Below are positions 9,201-15,461 of a stretch of 31,554 nt of DNA, in pieces. Numbering within the stretch: position 1 is the first letter of the stretch; every line of letters starts with the position of its first letter. The position numbers and the translations under genes are program-made. The DNA lies in IMG/VR virus record IMGVR_UViG_3300046002_007711, positions 1 to 31,554 of that record; one strand, written 5' to 3'. Origin of the DNA: a virus. A model generated the notes under the pieces. The model searched no databases and was not told the origin of the DNA. It saw only the letters and a program-made list of their open reading frames with translations.

Positions 9201-12200
9201 TTAGAGAGTAAAGCCTGGAATCCTATTGCTGTATTATGAATTCCTGTTGTATTATTGCGTAAAGTATAACATCCTATTGCTGTATTGTTGCATCCTGTTG
9301 TATTAGCTTGTAAAGCATATTGTCCTATTGCTGTATTGTTGCATCCTGTTGTATTAGTTCGTAAAGCACAACATCCTATTGCTGTATTGTTGCATCCTGT
9401 TGTATTATTGCGTAAAGCAGTAAAACCTATTGCTGTATTAAAGTTTCCTGTTGTATTAGCTCTTAAAGCACATTGACCTATTGCTGTATTGTTAGATCCG
9501 GATGTGTTAGTGTATAAAGCTTCAAGTCCAATTGCTGTATTAAAGTTTCCTACTGAATTTGATCTTAAAGCACGATTACCTATTGCTGTATTATTGCATC
9601 CTATTGTGTTAGCTTGTAAAGAGCCAGATCCTATTGCGGTATTAAAGCATGCTGTTGTATTATAAAATAATGCACAATGTCCTATTGCTGTATTGTGAAG
9701 TCCTGTTGAATTTTTACATAAAGCTTGACATCCGATTGCTATGTTAAAGTTTCCAAATGTGTTATTTACTAAAGTATCACGTCCTATTGCTATATTGTTA
9801 CATCCTGAGCAGTTATTAAGTAAAGCAAATGATCCTAATCCTATATTATTGTATCCTGATGAATTACTAAGTAAAGTGCTACGTCCTATTGCTATATTGT
9901 AGCGTCCTGTTGTGTTAATTTTTAAAGCACCATAACCTATTGCTGTATTGGCGTTTCCTGTTGTATTATCGCGTAAAGCTTGACGACCTATTGCTTGATT
10001 GTCACAACCTGTTGTATTAGCTCGTAAAGCACATTGACCTATTGCTGTGTTATAGGCTCCTGTTGTATTTTTAGATAAAGATCCACTTCCTGCTGCAAAA
10101 TTATGTGTACCTGTTGCAGAGGAGCTAAAGTTTGTTGTTGCACCAATTGAGATATTTGTAGAAATATTTCCACCACCTGTGCTAATAAGTAAATTGTTAA
10201 TTGAACCTGTTACACCTAAAGATCCTGTTATTTGAGCGGATCCTGTGAATGGAAATGCTGCACCCCCTGCACTTGGGGCCCATGAAGCAGATACAGCAAA
10301 TGAAGCAGTACCAAACAATGATCCGGTGAAACCTGCTGTTGCAATAACGCTACCTGTTACTTGAACTTGAGAGCCTGAAGCAAAGATTAGATTTGATCTT
10401 GCTGCACCTGATACACCATTACCTACTATAAATGCAGATTGAGCTGAGGATTCTATGTTATATTGCCCTTGTACGTGTTGGTTTGATCCAGATGCTATTG
10501 TACCCCAACCTTCTGCGTGTGAATAGTCTCCTAAAGCTATGGTATCATGACCTTCTGCGTGTGAGAATACTCCGGTTGATGTTGAACCACCACCTTCTGC
10601 GTGTGAGAATGCTCCGGTTGATGTTGTACTACCACCTTCTGCGTGTGAGTGTTGTCCGGTTGCTATTGAACCAGCACCTTCTGCGTGTGAGCCATCTCCG
10701 GTTGCTGATGTACTACCGCCTTCTGCATGTGAATAGGCTCCTGAAGCTGTTACGTCAGAGCCTTGAGCATGAGCAAATAGTCCGGATGCTAAAGATGCAG
10801 ATCCTTGGTTGAATGATCCAGTTACTCCTAACGACCCTGTAATTTGAGCTGATCCGGTAAATGGAAAGGCAGGTGCATATGAAGCACTTAGTGCTTGTGT
10901 TGCATATGAAGCTGTTCCTAAAAGTGAACCCGTAAGAGATGTTGCTGTTAAAGAACCGGAAATATTTACTGTTTTTGCTGCAAAATCACCTTTTATCAGT
11001 GGTGTGCCGGAACCAGAGGCAATATATAGTTTGTTGCTTTCATCTGTAAATGTTGAAGGGCCAGCTCCAAATCCAATTGCTATATTGTTTGAGGAACTTC
11101 CGGAAAATAAACATCCTGCATTTTGTCCAAATGCTATATTATTTGATCCTGAAGTATTAATACATAAAGCATTTTGTCCTATTGCTGTATTATGTACTCC
11201 GGTTGTGTTAGATTCTAAAGCTCTATATCCAATTGCGGTATTATATCCTCCGGTTGTATTTTGTTGTAAAGCAGATATTCCTATTGCTGTGTTGTAGTTT
11301 CCTGTTGTGTTAGCATATAAAGCACTATTTCCTATTGCTGTATTATTAAGTCCTGTTGTATTATAGCGTAAAGCATTTATTCCTATTGCTGTATTGTAGT
11401 TTCCTGTTGTATTGCTATTTAAAGCATTATTTCCTATTGCTGTGTTGTTGTTTCCTGTTGTATTAAAAGTTAAAGCAAAACCTCCTATTGCTGTATTGTA
11501 GTTTCCTGTTGCATTGGAATTTAAAGTATTACGTCCTATTGCTGTATTGTCGGTTCCTGTTGTATTATAGCCTAAAGCACATATTCCTATTGCTGTGTTA
11601 TGGGATCCTGATGTATTAGAGTATAAAGTACAAAATCCTATTGCTGTGTTGTGGGATCCTGATGTGTTAAATTGTAAAGCAGATTGTCCTATTGCTGTAT
11701 TATCGCATCCTCTTATATTATAGAATAAAGCTTGACTTCCTATTGCTGTGTTGCCATTTCCTGTTAAATTATCCGATAAAGCAGCCTTTCCTAGTGCTAT
11801 ATTGTTGTTTCCTGTTGTATTATGAAGTAAAGCACCATTTCCTATTGCTGTGTTGTAGTTTCCTGTTGTGTTAGTAGATAAAGCACTATTTCCTATTGCT
11901 GTGTTGCTGTTTCCTGTTGCAGAGGAACTAAAGGCTGTTGTTGCACCAATTGAAATGTTTGAGGAAATGTTTCCTCCACCTGTGCTTATAAGTAAATTGT
12001 TAATTGAACCTGTAACACCTAAAGATCCTGTTATTTGTGCGGATCCTGTGAATGGAAATGCAGGTGTGGATGGTGCATATGAAGCACTTAGTGCTTGTGT
12101 TGCATATGAAGCAGTACCGGTTAATGTTCCTGTAAATGAACCACTGAATGATCCAGTGTTTGAAAGGAATTGATCTACTCTATTTGCTGTTACAATAAGT

Positions 12201-12883
12201 GAAGGAATTCCTGGTACTATTCCAAATGCTGGTTCTGCATGTAAACGAACGTTTGCATCTGGTGAATACCACATTAATTGAAAGTAATCACCTGCGGCCG
12301 CATTTACAAAGAAATTCCATGCTGCTACATAATGAGCTCCATTACCAGTTAATTGTACTGATGTTGCTGTATCTGATAAATCGGTACCGTTTTTTCTAAT
12401 CCATATCCATATCTCATCGGTTCCACTATCTGTTTTATCTACTTGAGCAGAAAATTGTATATCATATACTCCAGCATTTTCTGTTTTAATATATGTGTTG
12501 TATGGATTAGTTGAACCGGAAATAGATACTCCGTTTGTAATGTCTGTTATATTAAGTGACATTGATCTAGCTGTACCCGCTACATTTGTTTGTGTTTGTG
12601 TAGAATAGAAGCTACCATATGAGCCTGTTGCTGTATTAAAATTTGTACTTCCACTTAATGTAGCACTAACTGTTACTTGACCTAAACCATTGGTTGGTGA
12701 TAATGTAACATTTGGACCTGCTAATAGTTGTGTAACACCACCATTTAAAGCATATGAAGCACTTAATGCTTGAGTTGCATATGAAGCGGTTCCTAAAAGT
12801 GATCCAGTTATACCGTTTGATACGATAAGTGAATTTAGTGAGGCATTTGAGCCTGATACAACTACTTTATTCCAGTTTGGCAT
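6281..12883 (-). CDS. Giant repeat fibre/adhesin protein, 2200 aa
   Basis: The opening MPNWNKVVVSGSNASLNSL matches the start of the 482-aa fibre gene and probably anchors the fibre. Next comes a jelly-roll-like domain at about 95-235 (MSLNITDITNGVSISG, EIWIWIRKNGTDL, GDYFQLMWYSPDAN). Two cassettes follow. Each has an N-cap (FPFTGSAQITGSLGVTGS), an array of 17-residue NTAIG repeats and a C-cap (SNNIAIGFGAGPS, SNKLYIASGSGTPLIKGDF). Array 1 is residues 322-593 (16 copies) and array 2 is residues 923-1991 (63 copies). Between them lies a patch of 14-residue SHAEG repeats. A small beta domain ends in EGIWIRTARRP. The repeats resemble Hep_Hag/YadA-head beta-rolls and NTAIG proteins of Bacteroidota. 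The likely role is a trimeric fibre for host binding. No S74-type intramolecular chaperone is seen. Array 2 is rich in cysteine. Confidence 0.88.
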   Translation of the reverse strand: MPNWNKVVVSGSNASLNSLIVSNGITGSLLGTASYATQALSASYALNGGVTQLLAGPNVTLSPTNGLGQVTVSATLSGSTNFNTATGSYGSFYSTQTQTNVAGTARSMSLNITDITNGVSISGSTNPYNTYIKTENAGVYDIQFSAQVDKTDSGTDEIWIWIRKNGTDLSDTATSVQLTGNGAHYVAAWNFFVNAAAGDYFQLMWYSPDANVRLHAEPAFGIVPGIPSLIVTANRVDQFLSNTGSFSGSFTGTLTGTASYATQALSASYAPSTPAFPFTGSAQITGSLGVTGSINNLLISTGGGNISSNISIGATTAFSSSATGNSNTAIGNSALSTNTTGNYNTAIGNGALLHNTTGNNNIALGKAALSDNLTGNGNTAIGSQALFYNIRGCDNTAIGQSALQFNTSGSHNTAIGFCTLYSNTSGSHNTAIGICALGYNTTGTDNTAIGRNTLNSNATGNYNTAIGGFALTFNTTGNNNTAIGNNALNSNTTGNYNTAIGINALRYNTTGLNNTAIGNSALYANTTGNYNTAIGISALQQNTTGGYNTAIGYRALESNTTGVHNTAIGQNALCINTSGSNNIAFGQNAGCLFSGSSSNNIAIGFGAGPSTFTDESNKLYIASGSGTPLIKGDFAAKTVNISGSLTATSLTGSLLGTASYATQALSASYAPAFPFTGSAQITGSLGVTGSFNQGSASLASGLFAHAQGSDVTASGAYSHAEGGSTSATGDGSHAEGAGSIATGQHSHAEGGSTTSTGAFSHAEGGGSTSTGVFSHAEGHDTIALGDYSHAEGWGTIASGSNQHVQGQYNIESSAQSAFIVGNGVSGAARSNLIFASGSQVQVTGSVIATAGFTGSLFGTASFAVSASWAPSAGGAAFPFTGSAQITGSLGVTGSINNLLISTGGGNISTNISIGATTNFSSSATGTHNFAAGSGSLSKNTTGAYNTAIGQCALRANTTGCDNQAIGRQALRDNTTGNANTAIGYGALKINTTGRYNIAIGRSTLLSNSSGYNNIGLGSFALLNNCSGCNNIAIGRDTLVNNTFGNFNIAIGCQALCKNSTGLHNTAIGHCALFYNTTACFNTAIGSGSLQANTIGCNNTAIGNRALRSNSVGNFNTAIGLEALYTNTSGSNNTAIGQCALRANTTGNFNTAIGFTALRNNTTGCNNTAIGCCALRTNTTGCNNTAIGQYALQANTTGCNNTAIGCYTLRNNTTGIHNTAIGFQALLSNTTGNRNVGIGQSALQSNDTGCFNTAIGFCALRYNTTGNNNTAIGYQALCANTTGTNNTAIGNNALRLNSGSNNTAIGRYTLACNTTGNYNTAIGQYALRANTTGNYNTAIGRKALCCNTTARHNTAIGHYALTTNTTGASNTAIGRSALNNNTIGGCNTAIGYRALLSNSVGNHNTAIGHYALNSNTSGSFNAAIGQNALRNNTTGQYNTAIGLFALCANTTGQSNTAIGKAALCLNTTGQSNTAIGNTALGCNSVGSHNTAIGTLAMCTNTSGSNNTAIGRSALGANTTGCNNAAIGPYALCSNTIGCNNTAIGNRALRSNSVGNFNTAIGFEALCTNTSGSNNVAIGNKALQANTTAYNIAIGQYSLCSNTTGLHNTAIGRFTLAKNTTAQNNVAIGSSALYENTTGTNNTAIGRDSLRCNTIGCYNTSIGQYALNINTTGNNNTAIGSRALRCNTIGCNNTALGNNALRCNSVGNFNTAIGLEALYTNTSGSNNTAIGQCALRANTTGNHNAAIGYRALFSNSTGGYNTAIGRYALCANTGGTLNTAIGRRALEKNTSGTANTAIGSSALRCNTLGCSNTAIGNSALFTNTTGNYNAAIGLQALYSNTTGTNNTAIGYCALRANTIGCNNTAIGNTSLKNNSVGNFNTAIGLQALCTNTSGSNNTAIGYCSLRANTTGRANIALGYRTLTSNSVGNYNAAIGRTALQNNTTGCYNTAIGFNALVFNTTGCNNAAIGRAALCCNTVGCNNIAFGQNAGSNFSGSSSNNIAIGFGAGPSSDTQESNKLYIASGSGTPLIKGDFAAKTVDISGSLTATSFTGSLLGTASPAGSDTQIQYNNAGVLAGTSTLTFDGTTITANPISATGYFIPQNALGSLTTVGADYTISEPGVYRFTTMDSGGAYYINFPNPSTKADGQTIIIINADTTYAGYYGATHQPQDPSGTTISVIGTSQADTFVNMEGIWIRTARRP
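6713..6910 (-). repeat. C-cap module of giant fibre, copy 2
   Basis: Encodes the roughly 66-residue closing module after the 63-copy array (SNNIAIGFGAGPS, ESNKLYIASGSGTPL, IKGDFAAKTVDISGSLTATS). It is nearly identical in protein, and very similar in DNA, to 10907-11104. Confidence 0.85.
6911..10117 (-). repeat. 63-copy array of 51-bp (17-aa) repeats
   Basis: Direct tandem repeat with consensus T-T-G-x-N-N-T-A-I-G-x-x-A-L-x-x-N. The span of 3207 nt equals 61 units of 51 bp plus two of 48 bp (units 23 and 40 lack one residue). Every unit keeps the frame. Positions 4, 11-12 and 15-16 vary and often hold Cys. A three-unit super-repeat (T-I-G-C / S-V-G-N / T-S-G-S) recurs, for example at 9455-9607, 8132-8284, 7676-7828 and 7166-7318. 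Confidence 0.95.
10118..10258 (-). repeat. N-cap module of giant fibre, copy 2
   Basis: Encodes AFPFTGSAQITGSLGVTGS, INNLLISTGGGNISTNISIG and ATTNFSSS ahead of the 63-copy array. It is nearly identical to 11921-12061, differing at only a few residues. Confidence 0.85.
10500..10785 (-). repeat. 42-bp (14-aa) SHAEG repeats
   Basis: Six copies of G-x-x-S-H-A-E-G-x-x-(T/S)-x-(A/S)-(T/S) at about 42-nt spacing; the complement CCTTCTGCGTGTGA recurs near 10509, 10551, 10593, 10635, 10677 and 10719. Degenerate units flank it (FAHAQGSDVTAS, NQHVQGQYNIES). This is a typical beta-roll (YadA-head/Hep_Hag style) segment between the two cassettes. Confidence 0.9.
10907..11104 (-). repeat. C-cap module of giant fibre, copy 1
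   Basis: Closing module after the 16-copy array, paired with 6713-6910. It differs mainly at TFTDES versus SDTQES and NISG versus DISG. Confidence 0.85.
11105..11920 (-). repeat. 16-copy array of 51-bp (17-aa) repeats
   Basis: Exactly 816 nt = 16 x 51, running from ATGNSNTAIG to the terminal unit NIAFGQNAGCLF. It has the same consensus as the 63-copy array but only about five cysteines. Confidence 0.95.
11921..12061 (-). repeat. N-cap module of giant fibre, copy 1
   Basis: Opening module of the first cassette, paired with 10118-10258. The DNA is almost unchanged over the INNLLISTGGGNIS coding part. Confidence 0.85.
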
Positions 12884-12967
12884 TTAATAAATTTATTACG
12901 GTTGGTTACACAGAATATGCTGTGTCCACTTCCTTTTTAGGCCTATAATACAGTTATAAATATATTA
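12884..12967 (-). promoter_or_regulatory. Leader of the giant fibre gene
   Basis: An 84-nt gap. At 12954-12964 it holds the recurrent element (coding strand TATATTTATAACTG), 70 nt from the ATG, much farther than at other genes. In between is a 6-bp inverted repeat, ACACAG/CTGTGT with a 6-nt loop (12908-12925), without a T-run. An untranslated leader with a small hairpin is possible. Confidence 0.35.
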
Positions 12968-13201
12968 TTATTTTTTTCTAGTTAATTTAACTTCTTCAGT
13001 TTCTAGAATTTGTTGAAGAGTTACATTTTTGTTTTGTTCTTCTTCCTTAATTATTCGAGTAATTTCTTCTAACTCGTGTTCAAGTTTTAATTGAAGATTA
13101 GCACAAAATTTAGCATCTTTACCTTGGATATTTACTGTTTCTAATGCTTGACGTAAAAAATTTAATTCACTATGGGTAAAATCTAAAGAAAATAAATTCA
13201 T
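12968..13201 (-). CDS. Small helical-hairpin protein, 77 aa
   Basis: Function not recognised. It reads FTHSELNFLRQALETVNIQG, then KDAKFCANLQLKLEHELEEI, and ends with a Lys/Glu-rich tail. The pattern of helix, Gly-x-Asp turn and helix matches the 62-aa protein encoded 7 nt upstream (SIQEIEVLL...FLGEDIEHLYNLIVKLQ), so the two look like diverged paralogues. No membrane segment or signal peptide is present. It sits just before the giant fibre gene. A minor assembly factor or fibre chaperone is possible, on context alone. Confidence 0.72.
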   Translation of the reverse strand: MNLFSLDFTHSELNFLRQALETVNIQGKDAKFCANLQLKLEHELEEITRIIKEEEQNKNVTLQQILETEEVKLTRKK

Positions 13202-13208
13202 AACTTAA

Positions 13209-13397
13209 TTATTGAGTTTGTTCTGTATATTGATTTTGCAGCTTAACGATTAAATTATATAAATGCTCTATGTCTTCTCCAAGGAAATTTGATCGTTTTA
13301 TCATAGAAAGTAAAACTTCTATTTCTTGAATAGATAATTGATTTAAAGCCAATTCAGGGATTATTGGTTTTGGTTTGATTCTGTCTAGAATACTCAT
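13209..13397 (-). CDS. Small helical-hairpin protein, 62 aa
   Basis: Function not recognised. A Pro-rich N-terminus (KPKPIIPEL) is followed by a helix (SIQEIEVLLSMIKRS), the turn FLGED and a second helix (IEHLYNLIVKLQNQY). It shares this layout with the 77-aa protein that follows. It is the first gene after the terminator at 13405-13440, so a promoter should lie close by, but none is obvious. A regulatory or assembly role cannot be told from sequence. Confidence 0.7.
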   Translation of the reverse strand: MSILDRIKPKPIIPELALNQLSIQEIEVLLSMIKRSNFLGEDIEHLYNLIVKLQNQYTEQTQ

Positions 13398-13404
13398 AAC
13401 ATTG

Positions 13405-13440
13405 ATTTTAAAAATTAATGGGTAAGCATTACGCTTACCC
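13405..13440 (-). terminator. Rho-independent terminator after 482-aa fibre gene
   Basis: On the minus strand the perfect 8-bp stem GGGTAAGC/GCTTACCC with loop GTAAT (13420-13440) is followed by ATTAATTTTTAAAAT. It lies 7 nt past the stop codon of the fibre gene at 13448. Confidence 0.8.
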
Positions 13441-13447
13441 TATTTTA

Positions 13448-14896
13448 TTAAGCGTAAATAAAAATATCTCCTGTACTTGAATTAACATGAATATTACCAA
13501 ATCCATTTGAAGCACCTCCATATAATGGAGCAGCTGATGGATTTGAGGCAGCAAATTCAGTTGTAGTAATATATGCTGCAGGTGTAAATGAAGCTCCATT
13601 AGCTGTAAAACTTGAGGTAAATGCCCAACGATTAGTAGCACTATCATATCCATATAATTCACCTATATTTTGAGTACCTTGTTGAATAACAATACCACCA
13701 TCACCCGCTGTATTTGAACCAGAAGCAAATAATACAAATCTATCTGCTACCTCTAAGTTAGTTGTGTTTTGGAATGAAGCTGTACCTTGTACTGTTAAGT
13801 TACCTGTAATAATCTCATTACCAGTTACGGTTAATGTAGTACCATCAAATGTTAAATTTCCTTCACCATTAATTGTACCACCACCTGTTGCTGTTAATAC
13901 TCTGTTATCGGTATTATTGGTAATAGCATTAGTAATATTATTAGTAGAAGCAGCATATGAAGCACTTAATGCTTGGCTTGCAAATGAAGCTGTTGTAGTT
14001 AATGTATTTGTTGTAGCATTATAAGTCAATCCGGTTGAATCAATTCTTTGGGCTACATTACCTGTTGTAGTATCAACAAATGTAACATAATAAGGTCCTG
14101 TACCAGTTGTTGTGTCTGTTACTGCGGTATTGGCAGCATTTGTTGCATTAGTAGCATTTGTTGCCCAAGATGAAGTACCTTGTAATGAACCTGTAAAACT
14201 AGTAGAAGATACTGAAGTTAAACCTGTAATTGTAGTTGCTAGAGCTAAACTATCTGTACCTTCAACTGCTAAATTAGTTCCTGCTAAGTCAGTTAATAAA
14301 TTACCATAAGTTACAAACTTACTAGCACCATCATTAATAAAGAATTTATCAGTATTAGATAAATCGGTTTTTGCAGTTATAGGAAAACTAGCTGCTACTC
14401 CAGATAATCCTGATCCATCTCCGAAAAATGATCCACTAAATGATCCTGATAGGTTTGAAGATGCCCCAGTTAACTGTAATGAAGTAGTGCCTGTAATTGT
14501 AGAACCATTATCTGTTAATGATGAGTTAGTAAATGCTGTACCTGACCATTTATTAATATTATTAGTGCTTAAAGTAGAGGCACCACTTACTGCTACGGTT
14601 GCTGTTGTAGCACCATCATAAGTAAATGTTGTAATACCTGTACCTTGAGTTAAATCAGGTAAGTTGGTAGTACCAACAAAATTACCTTGAAATGATCCAC
14701 TAAATGAACCAGAATGTACTAATCCTGTAGCAGCTGTTGTTGCTACAATATTGCCAGTACCATTAATTGCTGTTGTAGTTAAGTTACCTGCGGTACCACC
14801 ACCTATTACTACATTTCCAGATGTTAAACCATCTACCTGCACGTTTGCTAGGTTGGCTGTACTGCCCGATACTATTACTTTTTTCCAAGTTGCCAT
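13448..14896 (-). CDS. Fibre-like structural protein, 482 aa
   Basis: The start MATWKKVIVSGSTANLANV corresponds to that of the giant fibre (MPNWNKVVVSGSNASLNSL), suggesting a shared anchoring segment. The body is a Thr/Ser/Gly/Asn-rich beta-repeat chain with fibre modules: HSGSFSGSFQGNFVG, SFTGSLQGTSSWATNATNA, FASQALSASYAAS and GNLTVQGTASFQNTT. The C-terminal part (DRFVLFASGS, GGIVIQQGTQNIGELYGYD, NRWAFTSSF) looks like a small globular tip. No membrane segment or signal peptide is present. It is the third fibre gene of the row and is followed by a terminator. The likely role is a virion fibre; the attachment site (neck, head or baseplate) is not shown. Confidence 0.78.
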   Translation of the reverse strand: MATWKKVIVSGSTANLANVQVDGLTSGNVVIGGGTAGNLTTTAINGTGNIVATTAATGLVHSGSFSGSFQGNFVGTTNLPDLTQGTGITTFTYDGATTATVAVSGASTLSTNNINKWSGTAFTNSSLTDNGSTITGTTSLQLTGASSNLSGSFSGSFFGDGSGLSGVAASFPITAKTDLSNTDKFFINDGASKFVTYGNLLTDLAGTNLAVEGTDSLALATTITGLTSVSSTSFTGSLQGTSSWATNATNATNAANTAVTDTTTGTGPYYVTFVDTTTGNVAQRIDSTGLTYNATTNTLTTTASFASQALSASYAASTNNITNAITNNTDNRVLTATGGGTINGEGNLTFDGTTLTVTGNEIITGNLTVQGTASFQNTTNLEVADRFVLFASGSNTAGDGGIVIQQGTQNIGELYGYDSATNRWAFTSSFTANGASFTPAAYITTTEFAASNPSAAPLYGGASNGFGNIHVNSSTGDIFIYA

Positions 14897-14913
14897 GTTT
14901 GTTTTTTATTTTA

Positions 14914-14924
14914 TTATAAATATA
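14914..14924 (-). promoter_or_regulatory. Recurrent ATATTTATAA element
   Basis: Coding-strand TATATTTATAATAAAA, 17 nt before the 482-aa fibre start at 14896. It contains a TATAAT box. Confidence 0.4.
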
Positions 14925-14931
14925 TGTTTTT

Positions 14932-15453
14932 TTAGTCTAATCCAATAAAAAGTGAAGATGATGTAAAATATATTGCTCCATTTGGTGCTGTACCTGTAGG
15001 GTCTATAGATTGAGTTGCTAATGTTACGATTCCACTTTGAGATACAGTTAAAATAGGTTGATTACTAGCATTCTTAATTAAAAATAAATTAGTAGCACTT
15101 CCCGATATAGTTGTTAATCCAGTACTAGATACTGTAAATGGATTATAGCTTCCGGATCTAATAATAAAAATATCTCCAGTTACATCAACACTTGCAGTTA
15201 CACTTCCAGTTGATATAAAACTACCTCCACTCCCCGTCCCAAAGCTAACTAATGTCCATCCTCCGGTTGAGCTATAGCTACCGGTATCTGTTAAAACATA
15301 TAACTCGTTTGCATCTCGTTGATATACTACTAAACCTTCATAAACATTAGCTGCAGAAAACCCTAATCGAGCGGCTTGATCGGAAACCGAAAACCTTGCA
15401 TCAATCGGATCGACGTTCGTAATGTTAAACCCACTAGGTAATATAATTGCCAT
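14932..15453 (-). CDS. Short fibre-like structural protein, 173 aa
   Basis: The N-terminal half looks like a compact domain: NVDPIDARFSVSDQAAR, VYEGLVVYQRDANELYVLTD and GGWTLVSFGTG. This is a PIDxR ... LYVL ... GW pattern that recurs in phage structural proteins (recalled, not searched). A Gly/Ser linker and a beta-rich C-terminal half follow (VTGDIFIIRSGSYNPFTV, NQPILTVSQSGIVTLAT), ending in IYFTSSSLFIGLD. It begins 8 nt after the 613-aa fibre gene and is surely co-transcribed. It is probably a small fibre or a fibre-attachment protein. No catalytic motif was seen. Confidence 0.75.
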   Translation of the reverse strand: MAIILPSGFNITNVDPIDARFSVSDQAARLGFSAANVYEGLVVYQRDANELYVLTDTGSYSSTGGWTLVSFGTGSGGSFISTGSVTASVDVTGDIFIIRSGSYNPFTVSSTGLTTISGSATNLFLIKNASNQPILTVSQSGIVTLATQSIDPTGTAPNGAIYFTSSSLFIGLD

Positions 15454-15461
15454 TTCTTATT

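Noticed and set aside
6911-10117. Target of a diversity-generating retroelement, given the Asn-rich variable positions
   Set aside because: No reverse transcriptase, template repeat or C-type lectin fold is seen in the window, and the variation is spread over all repeats rather than one variable region.
6911-11920. CRISPR-like regular repeats
   Set aside because: The repeats are contiguous, in frame and coding, without unique spacers of fixed length.
6742-12399. Many plus-strand open frames with a periodic PIAVLLHPVVLxxKA-type translation
   Set aside because: They are the complement of the 51-bp repeats. The period and codon pattern follow the minus-strand protein, and no start context or independent conservation supports them.
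12908-12925. Hairpin ACACAG/CTGTGT as a terminator
   Set aside because: The stem is only 6 bp with no T-run on the minus strand. It is at best a small leader structure.
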